Part shown: piece by piece, positions 1 to 7,456 of the stretch
Layout: each line of letters begins with the position of its first letter
Numbering within the stretch: position 1 is the first letter of the stretch
Position numbers and translations under genes: made by a program
Notes under the pieces: model-generated
What the model was told of the DNA's origin: nothing
Seen by the model: the letters and a program-made list of their open reading frames with translations, nothing else
Databases searched by the model: none
DNA from: Eubacterium sp.
GTDB lineage: Bacteria > Bacillota > Clostridia > Oscillospirales > Acutalibacteraceae
Assembly: GCA_029054965.1 (NCBI GenBank)
Contig: JAIDEF010000088.1
Coordinates: 1-7,456, forward strand
Length of the DNA stretch: 7,456 bases
Direction of reading: 5' to 3'

Positions 1-260
1 TGAAGATTAGTCATATCAACATCAAGCCTTGAAAGCACTGCCATTGACTTTTTAACAGTATTAGGAATATCGTGAAGCTTTAAATCAAGGAAAATCTTGT
101 GTCCCCTCTTCTTAATCTCCTTAACGATTGACGGACCCTCGGCATAATAAAGCTCCATACCGATTTTAACGAAAGGCTTTTCCTCTGTGAACTTATCAAG
201 GAATTTGAATGTATCCTCTGCAGAAGAAAAATCGCAAGCAATAATAACGTCCTTACCCAT
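1..260 (-). CDS. pyrF: Orotidine 5'-phosphate decarboxylase, N-terminal part (cut by window edge)
   Basis: Last step of UMP synthesis: cytoplasmic decarboxylation of OMP to UMP. Only the first 86 codons are present, plus two bases (CA, fitting His or Gln); the family is usually about 230-240 residues, so roughly the C-terminal two thirds lie beyond base 1. The start [10 protein letters not shown] carries the substrate-binding Asp10, followed by Lys32 in [10 protein letters not shown]. The catalytic signature [13 protein letters not shown] supplies Asp59, Lys61 (the proton-donating lysine) and Asp64. The visible part ends in DMTNL, where the family usually continues with His-Ala. The ATG overlaps the pyrD stop codon in a TAATG junction, and an AGGAG ribosome binding site at 271-275, inside pyrD, sits 10 nt upstream. 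Translation is therefore probably coupled to pyrD. The truncation is caused by the window, not by mutation. Identification is secure from the motif and the operon context. Confidence 0.96.
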   Translation of the reverse strand, partial: MGKDVIIACDFSSAEDTFKFLDKFTEEKPFVKIGMELYYAEGPSIVKEIKKRGHKIFLDLKLHDIPNTVKKSMAVLSRLDVDMTNL

Positions 261-1171
261 TAATCAATCACTCCTATAATATCACTTAATTTATTTATAC
301 CGAGCTTTTCGCACTCCTGCGGCAAAGACTCGATTATATCCTTGCATACATACGGATTAACAAGATTGGCAGCACCAACCTGAACGGCAGTTGCACCTGC
401 CATCATCATTTCAATAACATCCTTTGCACTTGAAACACCGCCGCAGCCCATAACAGGAATATTACAAGCCTTGGCAACCTGATAAACCATTCTTACAGCC
501 ACAGGGAAAATAGCATCACCGCTGAAGCCGCCCATTTTGTTGGCAATAATTGGCTGACGTCTTTTTAAATCAATACGCATACCAAGCATTGTGTTGATAA
601 GGCAGATGCCGTCTGCACCGGCATCCTCACAAGCCTTTGCAATTGAAACAATGTCCGTTACATTAGGTGAAAGCTTGATAAACACAGGCTTTGTTGTGAC
701 AGCCTTAACTGCCCTTGTAACCTCTGCCGCACATTCAGGGGATGTGCCAAAGCTCATTCCGCCGCCGTGAACATTCGGACAGGAAACATTAACCTCTAAA
801 ATACCGACCTGCTCCTCCTTATCAAGAAGCTGACAGGTATAGGCATAATCCTCAACACTGAAGCCTGAAATATTTGCAATAACAGGCTTGTGGAAATATT
901 CCTTCATTTCAGGCAATTCATGCTCAATAACGTGGTGAACACCGGGGTTCTGAAGTCCTACAGCATTAATCATACCCGAAGTGCATTCTGCAATTCTTGG
1001 TGTTGGATTGCCGAAGCGTGCATCCTTGGTAGTGCCTTTGAATGAAAAAGAGCCGAGAATATTTATATCATAAAAATCCTTAAATTCCTTGCCGAAACCG
1101 AAGGTACCTGATGCAGGAACAACAGGATTATCCATATTCAGACCTGCAAGACAGACAGATAAATCTACCAT
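260..1171 (-). CDS. pyrD: Dihydroorotate dehydrogenase class 1B, catalytic subunit (PyrDB type)
   Basis: FMN flavoprotein that oxidises dihydroorotate to orotate in the cytoplasm. As a class 1B enzyme it passes electrons to the PyrK subunit and then to NAD+. The protein is 303 residues, normal for the class, and forms a single TIM barrel. Visible family features are ASGTFGFG (20-27), Lys45 in [14 protein letters not shown] (69-77), Asn128 and the catalytic base Cys131 in NVSCPN, Lys166 in FIKLSPN, and the C-terminal FMN phosphate-binding segments MGCGGV (241-246) and VQVGAA (263-268). A Cys rather than a Ser as base separates class 1 from the membrane-bound class 2 enzymes. The adjacent pyrK makes class 1B rather than fumarate-dependent 1A. 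The frame stays open up to a TTG at 1210, but ATG 1171 is chosen: it starts directly on the family N-terminus ([11 protein letters not shown]) and follows a strong GGGAGGAG. The ATG overlaps the pyrK stop (ATGGTAG). Confidence 0.97.
   Translation of the reverse strand: MVDLSVCLAGLNMDNPVVPASGTFGFGKEFKDFYDINILGSFSFKGTTKDARFGNPTPRIAECTSGMINAVGLQNPGVHHVIEHELPEMKEYFHKPVIANISGFSVEDYAYTCQLLDKEEQVGILEVNVSCPNVHGGGMSFGTSPECAAEVTRAVKAVTTKPVFIKLSPNVTDIVSIAKACEDAGADGICLINTMLGMRIDLKRRQPIIANKMGGFSGDAIFPVAVRMVYQVAKACNIPVMGCGGVSSAKDVIEMMMAGATAVQVGAANLVNPYVCKDIIESLPQECEKLGINKLSDIIGVID
271..275 (-). promoter_or_regulatory. Ribosome binding site of pyrF, inside pyrD
   Basis: AGGAG lies 10 nt before the pyrF ATG and within the last codons of pyrD. 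The TAATG overlap of stop and start codons points to coupled translation. Confidence 0.75.
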
Positions 1172-1893
1172 ATAATCTCCTCCCTTACCAGCACAGGACC
1201 ATCCTTGCAAATTCTTTTATTACCATACTTTGTTTTGCAGCTGCAGCCCATACATGCACCGAAGCCACAGCCCATACGCTCCTCAAAGCTATACTGACCC
1301 GATGTTGCCACCTTCGCTTCAATTGCCCTGAACATAGGCATAGGACCGCAGGTATAGAAATAATCATAATCATCGGAAAAGGCATCCGTTACAAAGCCTT
1401 TTATACCATAAGAGCCATCGGCGGTTGCAACACGCACCTCTGCACCGAGAGCCTTAAACTCATCCTCATAAAAAATCTCGTCCTTAGTATTGAAACCAAG
1501 TATAACAACAGGCTTCTGACCTGCTACAATGAGTTTTTTGCATAGGTTATACATAGGAGGAACACCGACACCGCCGCCGATAAGCATAGGCTTAGTACCC
1601 TGCGAAATATCGTAGCCATTGCCAAGACCTGTTAAAACATCAAGTGCTTCCCCTGCTGACAGCGCAGACATCATTTCAGTTCCCTCACCCACAACCTTAT
1701 AAATGATTGTAACAGTGGTATCATCATAATCACAAACGGATATCGGGCGTCTTAAAAACTTGCCGTCAAGCTGAATATTGATGAACTGGCCGGGAGCGGT
1801 GATATACTGCGTATCACCCTCCAGCACCATTTCAAAAACATCCTTGGCAATTTTTTTGTTAGATAAAATTTTATAAATGTTTTGCTTATACAT
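1165..1893 (-). CDS. pyrK: Dihydroorotate dehydrogenase electron-transfer subunit, FAD and [2Fe-2S]
   Basis: Partner of PyrD in the class 1B enzyme, known to form a PyrD2-PyrK2 heterotetramer; it moves electrons from PyrD FMN through a [2Fe-2S] cluster and FAD to NAD+. At 242 residues it is slightly shorter than the roughly 255-260 of well-known homologues. The FAD-binding domain (about 1-98) carries the flavin motif RRPISVCD (48-55). The NAD-binding domain (about 99-200) has LIGGGVGVPP (104-113) and the TCGPMPM segment (181-187). The C-terminal iron-sulfur region has MGCGFGACMGCSCKT followed by RICKDGP. Likely cluster ligands are Cys209, Cys214, Cys217 and Cys229 (C-x4-C-x2-C-x11-C); Cys219 is an extra cysteine nearby. 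The gene starts 15 bp after the carB stop with a weaker ribosome binding site (AGAGAG at 1901-1906, 7 nt spacer) and overlaps pyrD by 7 bp, which fits equal production of the two subunits. Confidence 0.96.
   Translation of the reverse strand: MYKQNIYKILSNKKIAKDVFEMVLEGDTQYITAPGQFINIQLDGKFLRRPISVCDYDDTTVTIIYKVVGEGTEMMSALSAGEALDVLTGLGNGYDISQGTKPMLIGGGVGVPPMYNLCKKLIVAGQKPVVILGFNTKDEIFYEDEFKALGAEVRVATADGSYGIKGFVTDAFSDDYDYFYTCGPMPMFRAIEAKVATSGQYSFEERMGCGFGACMGCSCKTKYGNKRICKDGPVLVREEIIW
1177..1184 (-). promoter_or_regulatory. Ribosome binding site of pyrD, inside pyrK
   Basis: GGGAGGAG lies 5 nt before ATG 1171 (7 nt if the GGGAGG core is counted). It decides the pyrD start: the upstream TTG at 1210 has no comparable site and would add 13 residues that belong to the pyrK reading region and do not look like the PyrD N-terminus. 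Confidence 0.85.
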
Positions 1894-1908
1894 ATTTATT
1901 CTCTCTTA

Positions 1909-4900
1909 TTAATCTGCATCAATTGTTGATACACCAAGTGTAATTTCCTCAAGGACATCAAGAAGCACCTTAACTGTATCAAGTGATGTAAACATTGTTA
2001 CATTATTTTCAACTGCTGCTCTGCGGATTTCACTGCCGTCTGAATGTGAGTCACCTGCATTAATGTCAATTGTATTGATAACATAAGCTATATGACCCTG
2101 ACGCAGTGCCATAAGAATTTCATCGCTTTCATCAAGTGTAAGCTTTGCACGGACACGGGTTCTTATACCATGCTCTTTAAGATATTTTGCTGTTCCTTCA
2201 GTAGCCTCAATATTAAATCCAAGCTCATAGAAACGCTTGATAAGAGGCAAAGCTCTCGGCTTGTCCTGATTAGCAATTGTAACAAGCACCGTACCGTAGT
2301 TAGCTACATTCAGACCTGATGCCTGAATTGCCTTATAAAGTGCCCTTGTCAGTGATTTATCATAGCCGATTGCTTCACCCGTTGATTTCATTTCAGGTGA
2401 AAGATAGGTATCCATACCCTTAAGCTTTGAGAATGAGAAAGCAGGTGCTTTAACATACCAACGCTTTTTCTCCTGCGGATAAACCTCTGTAATACCCTGC
2501 TCTTTCAGTGAATGACCAAGGATAACCTGTGTGGCAATATGAGCCATAGGTGTTGAGGTTGCCTTTGAAAGGAACGGAACTGTTCTTGATGAACGAGGGT
2601 TAACCTCAATAACGAAAACATCGTCATTGTCATCAGCTATAAACTGAATATTATAAAGACCGATAATACCGATTGCTTTACCAAGCTTAACGGTATAATC
2701 AAGGATTTTATCCTTAACTGACTGCGGAACTGAGAAGGTCGGATAAACGGAGATTGAGTCACCTGAGTGAACACCTGTGCGTTCAACGTGCTCCATAATA
2801 CCCGGGATAAACACATCTGTGCCGTCACAGATTGCGTCAACCTCAAGCTCCTTGCCCATAATATATTTATCAACCAGAACAGGCTGCTCTGTATTGATTT
2901 CAACTGCTGTCTGCAAATAGTGACGAAGTGACTCCTCACCCGCAACAATCTGCATTGCACGACCGCCGAGAACAAAGGACGGACGAACCAAAACAGGATA
3001 GACGATGCGTTCGGCAACACGCACACCCTCTTCAATATCGGTAACGGCAAGTCCCTTTGGCTGAGGAATACCCAGCTCCTCCATAACCTTTTCAAAGCTG
3101 TCCCTGTTCTCTGCCCTGTCGATAGCGGCAACGTCTGTGCCGATAATCGGAACACCCAGTGCATCAAGAGGCGGTGCAAGGTTGATAGCAGTCTGTCCGC
3201 CGAGAGATACCACTATACCCTCAGGATTTTCAAGGGTGATAATATTCATTACATCCTCAACAGTCAGCGGCTCAAAATAGAGCTTGTCTGATGTGGTGTA
3301 GTCGGTTGAAACGGTTTCAGGATTATTGTTGATGATAATAGCCTCATAGCCTGCATCACGAATTGACCAGATGGCATGAACAGTTGAATAGTCAAATTCT
3401 ACACCCTGACCAATACGGATAGGACCTGAGCCGAGAACAATAATCTTCTTTTTATCTGAAATGATACTTTCATTCTCTTCCTCATAGGTTGAGTAGAAAT
3501 AAGGTACATAGGAGTCAAACTCAGATGCACAGGTATCAATCATTTTGTATACAGGGAAAATGCTGTTATCCTTACGGAGATGGAATACATCTGCCTGAGA
3601 TAAGCCCCATACACTGCCGATATATTCATCGCTCATACCGATTTTTTTAGCATCCTTAAGTGTCTGAATATCACCGTTATTTGCTTTGAGAACAGACTCA
3701 AAGTCAACAATGTTCTTGAACTTTTCAAGGAAGAACATATCAATCTTTGTGGCATTGTAAATTCGGATTAAATCTACACCAAGGCGGATAAGCTGAGCAA
3801 TTGCAAACAGTCTGTCATCCGTGCCGTTTTTTATATATGCTAAAAGCTCGTCCTCAGTATAGGTATCAAACTTTTTACTGTAAAGGTGGCAGACACCTGT
3901 TTCAAGTGAACGAACAGCTTTAAGAAGGCTTTCCTCCATAGTTCTGCCGATTGCCATAACCTCACCTGTTGCCTTCATCTGGGTATTCAGTGTGTTGTTG
4001 GCATCTGCAAACTTATCAAACGGGAAGCGTGCAATCTTTGTTACAACATAGTCGAGGGTAGGCTCAAAGGATGCAGGTGTGTTGGCAATCGGAATTTCAT
4101 CAAGGTGCATACCTACTGAAATCTTGGCTGATACCCTTGCAATAGGATAGCCTGAAGCCTTTGACGCAAGAGCCGATGAACGAGATACTCTCGGATTAAC
4201 CTCAATAAGATAATACTGGAATGAATGCGGATCAAGAGCGAACTGAACATTACAGCCGCCTTCAATATTAAGCTCTCTGATAATTTTAAGGGCAGAATCA
4301 CGCAGCATATGATACTCTTTGTTCGTCAGAGTCTGTGACGGAGCAACAACAACAGAGTCACCTGTATGAACACCTACAGGGTCGATATTTTCCATATTAC
4401 AGATAGTAATTGCAGTATCATTAGCGTCACGCATTACTTCGTATTCGATTTCCTTATAGCCCTTGATGCTCTTTTCAACAAGCACCTGATGAACAGGAGA
4501 AAGAGCAAGAGCATTTTTCATCATAATAACAAACTCTTCTTCATCATCGGCAAAGCCGCCGCCTGTACCGCCAAGAGTAAAGGCAGGACGAAGAACGACA
4601 GGAAAGCCGATACGCTTTGCAGCAGCCAATCCGTCCTCAAGATTTTCCGCAATTTCACTGGGGAGAACAGGCTCACCAAGACTTTCGCAAAGCTCCTTGA
4701 AAAGCTCTCTGTCCTCTGCACGCTCAATTGCTTCAAATTTTGTGCCGAGAATTTCAACATCACATTCCTCAAGCACACCCTTTTTAGCAAGCTGAACAGC
4801 AAGGTTAAGCCCTGTCTGTCCGCCAAGTGACGGCAGAATAGCATCCGGTCTTTCGTGACGAATGATACGTGCAACATATTCAAGATTAAGAGGCTCCATA

Positions 4901-5094
4901 TAAACCTTATCTGCAATGTCGGTATCTGTCATAATTGTAGCAGGGTTTGAGTTAATGAGTACAACCTCATAGCCCTCTTCCCTGAGTGCAAGACAAGCCT
5001 GTGTGCCTGAATAGTCAAACTCGGCAGCCTGTCCGATAACAATGGGACCTGAGCCTATAACTAATATTTTATGTATATCGGTTCTCTTTGGCAT
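1909..5094 (-). CDS. carB: Carbamoyl-phosphate synthase large subunit
   Basis: Makes carbamoyl phosphate from bicarbonate, two ATP and ammonia channelled from CarA; it feeds pyrimidine and, in many bacteria, arginine synthesis. Length 1061 residues, close to the usual 1070. The order is: carboxyphosphate ATP-grasp half (about 1-400), oligomerisation domain (about 400-550), carbamoyl phosphate ATP-grasp half (about 550-935), and MGS-like allosteric domain (about 936-1061). The two ATP-grasp halves are ancient internal duplicates, seen as [20 protein letters not shown] (11-30) against [19 protein letters not shown] (552-570), GVHTGDS (241-247) against GVHSGDS (774-780), and [20 protein letters not shown] (298-317) against [20 protein letters not shown] (830-849). 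ATG 5094 follows the carA stop after one base (TGATATG), with AAGGAGG at 5104-5110 inside carA, 9 nt upstream. B. subtilis names the pyrimidine paralogue pyrAB. Whether a second, arginine-specific copy exists cannot be told from here. Confidence 0.98.
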   Translation of the reverse strand: MPKRTDIHKILVIGSGPIVIGQAAEFDYSGTQACLALREEGYEVVLINSNPATIMTDTDIADKVYMEPLNLEYVARIIRHERPDAILPSLGGQTGLNLAVQLAKKGVLEECDVEILGTKFEAIERAEDRELFKELCESLGEPVLPSEIAENLEDGLAAAKRIGFPVVLRPAFTLGGTGGGFADDEEEFVIMMKNALALSPVHQVLVEKSIKGYKEIEYEVMRDANDTAITICNMENIDPVGVHTGDSVVVAPSQTLTNKEYHMLRDSALKIIRELNIEGGCNVQFALDPHSFQYYLIEVNPRVSRSSALASKASGYPIARVSAKISVGMHLDEIPIANTPASFEPTLDYVVTKIARFPFDKFADANNTLNTQMKATGEVMAIGRTMEESLLKAVRSLETGVCHLYSKKFDTYTEDELLAYIKNGTDDRLFAIAQLIRLGVDLIRIYNATKIDMFFLEKFKNIVDFESVLKANNGDIQTLKDAKKIGMSDEYIGSVWGLSQADVFHLRKDNSIFPVYKMIDTCASEFDSYVPYFYSTYEEENESIISDKKKIIVLGSGPIRIGQGVEFDYSTVHAIWSIRDAGYEAIIINNNPETVSTDYTTSDKLYFEPLTVEDVMNIITLENPEGIVVSLGGQTAINLAPPLDALGVPIIGTDVAAIDRAENRDSFEKVMEELGIPQPKGLAVTDIEEGVRVAERIVYPVLVRPSFVLGGRAMQIVAGEESLRHYLQTAVEINTEQPVLVDKYIMGKELEVDAICDGTDVFIPGIMEHVERTGVHSGDSISVYPTFSVPQSVKDKILDYTVKLGKAIGIIGLYNIQFIADDNDDVFVIEVNPRSSRTVPFLSKATSTPMAHIATQVILGHSLKEQGITEVYPQEKKRWYVKAPAFSFSKLKGMDTYLSPEMKSTGEAIGYDKSLTRALYKAIQASGLNVANYGTVLVTIANQDKPRALPLIKRFYELGFNIEATEGTAKYLKEHGIRTRVRAKLTLDESDEILMALRQGHIAYVINTIDINAGDSHSDGSEIRRAAVENNVTMFTSLDTVKVLLDVLEEITLGVSTIDAD

Positions 5095-5095
5095 A

Positions 5096-6184
5096 TCAGT
5101 CTGCCTCCTTTTCCATTAAATCAATAAATTTGTCAAACAGGTATGCACTGTCCTGAGGACCGGGTGCACTTTCAGGGTGATACTGAACTGAGAAGATTTT
5201 GTTTTCCTCGCTCTTAACACCCTCTGCTGTATCGTCAAGTAGATTTAAATGTGTGAGCGTAAGCACTGTACCTTCAAGTGATTTTGCATCTACTGCGTAT
5301 GAATGGTTCTGCGAGGTGATTTCGAGCTTGCCTGTTTCAAGATTTTTAACAGGGTGATTACCGCCTCTGTGACCGAATTTCATTTTAAAGGTCTTTGCCC
5401 CGAGAGCCAGAGAAATCATCTGGTGACCAAGACAGATACCGAAAATCGGCAGTCTGCCCTTAAGCTCCTTTACAACATCAATTACAGTCTGTACATCCTC
5501 AGGGTTGCCCGGACCGTTTGAAAGGAACAGACCGTCAGGACGCATATTCAGAATTTCTTCTGCTGTAATATTATATGGCACAACAGTTACATTGCAGCCC
5601 TTTTCATTAAGCTTTCTGATAATGTTATGCTTAATTCCGCAGTCTATTGCAACAACGTCATACTTATGATTTGGTGTTCTTGAATACCAACGCTTTTTAC
5701 AGCTTACACGTGACACCATATCGGTAGGAATAACATAATCCTTAACCTTTTTCAACGCTTCCTCATATGGCACATCTGCATTACAGATTAAAATCTTCTG
5801 TGAGCCTTCATCACGAATAATTCTTGTAATCATTCTGGTATCAACACCGCTGATTGCAGGAATGCCGTATTCGTCAAGAACCTCAGAAAGTGTTTTTGTA
5901 TATCTGAAGTTTGATGGCAAATCGTTATATTCACGAACAATAAGACCGCCCATTGTCGGCACTCTTGTTTCAAAATCCTCGTCGGTAATACCATAGTTAC
6001 CGATAAGCGGATAGGTCATACAAACCATCTGGTCTGTGTAGCTTGGGTCAGAAATAATTTCCTGATAGCCGACCATTGAGGTATTGAAAACAAGCTCATT
6101 AACCGCCTCTTTGTCTGCACCAAAGCCATAGCCATAAAATTCCTTACCGTTTTCAAGGACAATTTTTTTATCATATGGTTTCAT
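5096..6184 (-). CDS. carA: Carbamoyl-phosphate synthase small (glutaminase) subunit
   Basis: Hydrolyses glutamine and delivers ammonia to CarB through the intersubunit tunnel. It has 362 residues from the chosen start, normal for the family. The CarA-specific N-terminal domain (about 1-150) includes [17 protein letters not shown] (33-49). The class I glutamine amidotransferase domain (about 175-355) has the oxyanion-loop segment LSNGPGNP (221-228), the nucleophile Cys251 in GICLGHQ, and His336 and Glu338 in QYHPE, so the catalytic triad is complete. The usual HPE-xx-PGPHD block reads PGPQD here (341-345), a mild variation outside the triad. A TTG at 6190 would add two residues, but ATG 6184 is preferred because the GGAG at 6194-6197 then has a 9 nt spacer instead of 3 nt. 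With this start the gene overlaps the end of pyrC by 14 bp. It is followed by carB after a single base, consistent with matched synthesis of the two subunits. Confidence 0.97.
   Translation of the reverse strand: MKPYDKKIVLENGKEFYGYGFGADKEAVNELVFNTSMVGYQEIISDPSYTDQMVCMTYPLIGNYGITDEDFETRVPTMGGLIVREYNDLPSNFRYTKTLSEVLDEYGIPAISGVDTRMITRIIRDEGSQKILICNADVPYEEALKKVKDYVIPTDMVSRVSCKKRWYSRTPNHKYDVVAIDCGIKHNIIRKLNEKGCNVTVVPYNITAEEILNMRPDGLFLSNGPGNPEDVQTVIDVVKELKGRLPIFGICLGHQMISLALGAKTFKMKFGHRGGNHPVKNLETGKLEITSQNHSYAVDAKSLEGTVLTLTHLNLLDDTAEGVKSEENKIFSVQYHPESAPGPQDSAYLFDKFIDLMEKEAD
5104..5110 (-). promoter_or_regulatory. Ribosome binding site of carB, inside carA
   Basis: AAGGAGG, a near-perfect anti-16S match, lies 9 nt before the carB ATG and within the last codons of carA. 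Together with the TGATATG junction it favours direct re-initiation from carA to carB. Confidence 0.85.
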
Positions 6185-7445
6185 AAACAATCTCTCCTCT
6201 TAATATAGTCAAAAGGTTTTCACCGTAAAGCTCCCATCCCTTAAAGGGGGTTGCCCTGCCCATTGTAACAAATTTGTCGGGGTTAACAGTCCACTGCTTT
6301 TCGGTATCAAGCATACAGAGATTTGCAGGTGCACCCACAGCAATTCTGCCGCCCTCTATACCAAAAATTTCTCTTGGCTTAACCGACATTATTTCGACAA
6401 GCTTTTCAAATGTAATAATTCCTGTTTTTACAAGCTTAGTATACAGTACTGCAAAGGCAGTTTCAAGTCCTACAACACCCATTGCTGATTTTTCAAGTCC
6501 TTTGTCTTTTTCTTCAGCAGAATGCGGAGCGTGATCAGTAGCAATAACATCAACAGTCCCATCAAGCACACCATCAATAAGTGCCTGCCTGTCCTCTGCA
6601 GACCTGAGCGGAGGATTCATTTTAAATCTGCCGTCCTCCTGCAAATCCGTATCACACATAGTAAGGTAGTGAGGTCCTGTTTCGCAGGTTACCTTAACGC
6701 CCCTTGCCTTTGCGCGGCGGATAATATCAACACTTTCCTTTGTTGAAATATGGCACACGTGATACTGACAGCCTGTCTTTTCAGCAAGCAGGCAATCTCG
6801 TTCAATCTGTGCCCACTCGCTTTCAGAACAAATACCCTTGTGATTATGAATCCGTGCATACTCACCATCGTGGATATAACCGCCTTTAAGCAAGTCATTC
6901 ACCTCACAATGGGCAGAAATTATTTTGCCGAGCTTTGCACATTCCGTCATTGCCTGCTCCATAAGTGCGTCAGTCTGCACACCCGTTCCGTCATCACTGA
7001 AGCCGACTGCAATATTTGCCATCGATTTAAAATCAACAATCTCTCCGACACCCTTGCGACCCTTTGTGATTGTGCCGAATGGCAGCACATCAATAACAGC
7101 ATCTCTTTCGATGATGTCCGTCTGCACCTTCAGATTTTCTGCACAGTCGGGTGCAGGATTCAGATTCGGCATTGTGCAAAGCGCATTATAACCTGCTCTT
7201 GCACCGGCTGCTGAGCCTGATTTTATAGTTTCCTTATAAGAAAAACCGGGCTCTCTAAGATGTGTGTGAACATCTACGAAACCCGGAATTAAGAAATACT
7301 TCCCCATAGCGTCAATAATGCGGTCAATATTACCAAAGGAAATAGAAACACCAAGGCTGTGGATTAGTCCGTCCTTGATAAGAACACTTGACTTTTTGAA
7401 TTTACCGTCAATATAGCATATTGCATCTTTTATCAGCAAAGTCAT
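6171..7445 (-). CDS. pyrC: Dihydroorotase, type I
   Basis: Zinc amidohydrolase that cyclises N-carbamoyl-aspartate to dihydroorotate, pathway step 3, in the cytoplasm. It has 424 residues, typical of the longer type I bacterial enzymes and much longer than the roughly 350 of E. coli type II PyrC. The metal site is complete: His60 and His62 in GFVDVHTHLREPG, the bridging aspartate in FSDDG (Asp151/Asp152), His179 in ISAHC, His232 in CHIST and the catalytic Asp304 in IATDHAPH. Substrate-binding elements Arg64, TMPNLNP (91-97) and MNPPLR (276-281) are present. Because all ligands are kept, it should be active, unlike the pseudo-dihydroorotases that serve only as ATCase scaffolds. ATG 7445 is taken as the start: it gives the expected N-terminus (MTLLIKDAICYIDG), and a GGG at the very edge of the window lies 8 nt upstream, probably the end of a Shine-Dalgarno sequence. 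No stop is visible in frame in the 11 bases upstream, so a longer start cannot be fully excluded. Confidence 0.96.
   Translation of the reverse strand: MTLLIKDAICYIDGKFKKSSVLIKDGLIHSLGVSISFGNIDRIIDAMGKYFLIPGFVDVHTHLREPGFSYKETIKSGSAAGARAGYNALCTMPNLNPAPDCAENLKVQTDIIERDAVIDVLPFGTITKGRKGVGEIVDFKSMANIAVGFSDDGTGVQTDALMEQAMTECAKLGKIISAHCEVNDLLKGGYIHDGEYARIHNHKGICSESEWAQIERDCLLAEKTGCQYHVCHISTKESVDIIRRAKARGVKVTCETGPHYLTMCDTDLQEDGRFKMNPPLRSAEDRQALIDGVLDGTVDVIATDHAPHSAEEKDKGLEKSAMGVVGLETAFAVLYTKLVKTGIITFEKLVEIMSVKPREIFGIEGGRIAVGAPANLCMLDTEKQWTVNPDKFVTMGRATPFKGWELYGENLLTILRGEIVYETI
6191..6200 (-). promoter_or_regulatory. Ribosome binding site of carA, inside pyrC
   Basis: AGAGGAGAGA, embedded in the last codons of pyrC, has its GGAG 9 nt before ATG 6184 but only 3 nt before the alternative TTG at 6190. 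The spacing supports the ATG start. Confidence 0.8.
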
Positions 7446-7456
7446 AAGTTCAACCC

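Noticed and set aside
261..300. AT-rich stretch before pyrF resembling a -10 element (TATTAT) on the minus strand
   Set aside because: It lies in the end of pyrD coding sequence, no -35 element is visible at the right distance, and the TAATG junction argues for co-transcription.
1111..1545. Plus-strand open frame of 144 codons opposite pyrK/pyrD
   Set aside because: It is fully antisense to two well-supported genes, shows no recognisable domain, and its His/Thr/Ile-rich composition is that of a reverse-complement shadow.
1894..1908. carB-pyrK gap as a possible regulatory or terminator site
   Set aside because: Only 15 bases, with no inverted repeat; it holds the weak AGAGAG ribosome binding site of pyrK and nothing else.
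2637..3179. Minus-strand open frame of 180 codons inside carB in another frame
   Set aside because: Frame-shifted shadow of the conserved second half of CarB, which reads through without interruption.
4366..4830. Plus-strand open frame of 154 codons opposite carB
   Set aside because: Antisense to the conserved N-terminal ATP-grasp region of CarB; no clear ribosome binding site and no protein family features.
1909..5094. Internal repeat within carB
   Set aside because: The repetition is the known ancient duplication of the two ATP-grasp halves, visible in protein sequence only, not a recent DNA repeat or gene fusion.
6750..7214. Plus-strand open frame of 154 codons opposite pyrC, Cys/His rich
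   Set aside because: The Cys/His content could suggest a zinc protein, but the residues have no regular spacing and come from the complement of pyrC codons.

Overview
This window is one stretch of a de novo pyrimidine (UMP) biosynthesis operon. Every gene lies on the minus strand, so transcription runs from base 7456 towards base 1. In order of transcription the genes are pyrC (dihydroorotase), carA and carB (small and large subunits of carbamoyl-phosphate synthase), pyrK and pyrD (electron-transfer and catalytic subunits of the NAD-dependent class 1B dihydroorotate dehydrogenase), and the first 86 codons of pyrF (OMP decarboxylase), which runs off the left edge. Together they cover pathway steps 1 (CarAB), 3 (PyrC), 4 (PyrD-PyrK) and 6 (PyrF). 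Aspartate transcarbamoylase (pyrB, step 2) and orotate phosphoribosyltransferase (pyrE, step 5) are not in the window and probably lie beyond its edges.

The genes are packed almost without gaps. pyrC and carA overlap by 14 bp, carA and carB are 1 bp apart, carB and pyrK are 15 bp apart, pyrK and pyrD overlap by 7 bp, and pyrD and pyrF share one base (TAATG). Most genes have a purine-rich Shine-Dalgarno sequence lying inside the end of the gene before them. No intergenic stretch is long enough for a promoter, attenuator or terminator, so the whole block is probably one transcript controlled from upstream of the window. No RNA genes, mobile elements, CRISPR arrays or notable DNA repeats were seen. 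The other long open frames are antisense or frame-shifted shadows of these six genes.

The organism is most likely a Gram-positive anaerobe of the Clostridia (Bacillota), possibly related to Ruminococcus/Oscillospiraceae. This is inferred from the class 1B PyrD with a PyrK partner, the purine-rich ribosome binding sites, the moderate-to-low GC content judged by eye, and the Firmicutes-like CarB C-terminal region. The species cannot be fixed from the sequence alone.

All key catalytic residues that could be checked are present, so every gene looks functional. This is an ordinary housekeeping region and I see no new biological system in it. The points most worth a second look are the effector-site residues of CarB, which suggest nucleotide control without E. 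coli-type ornithine activation, and the start-codon corrections for pyrD and carA.
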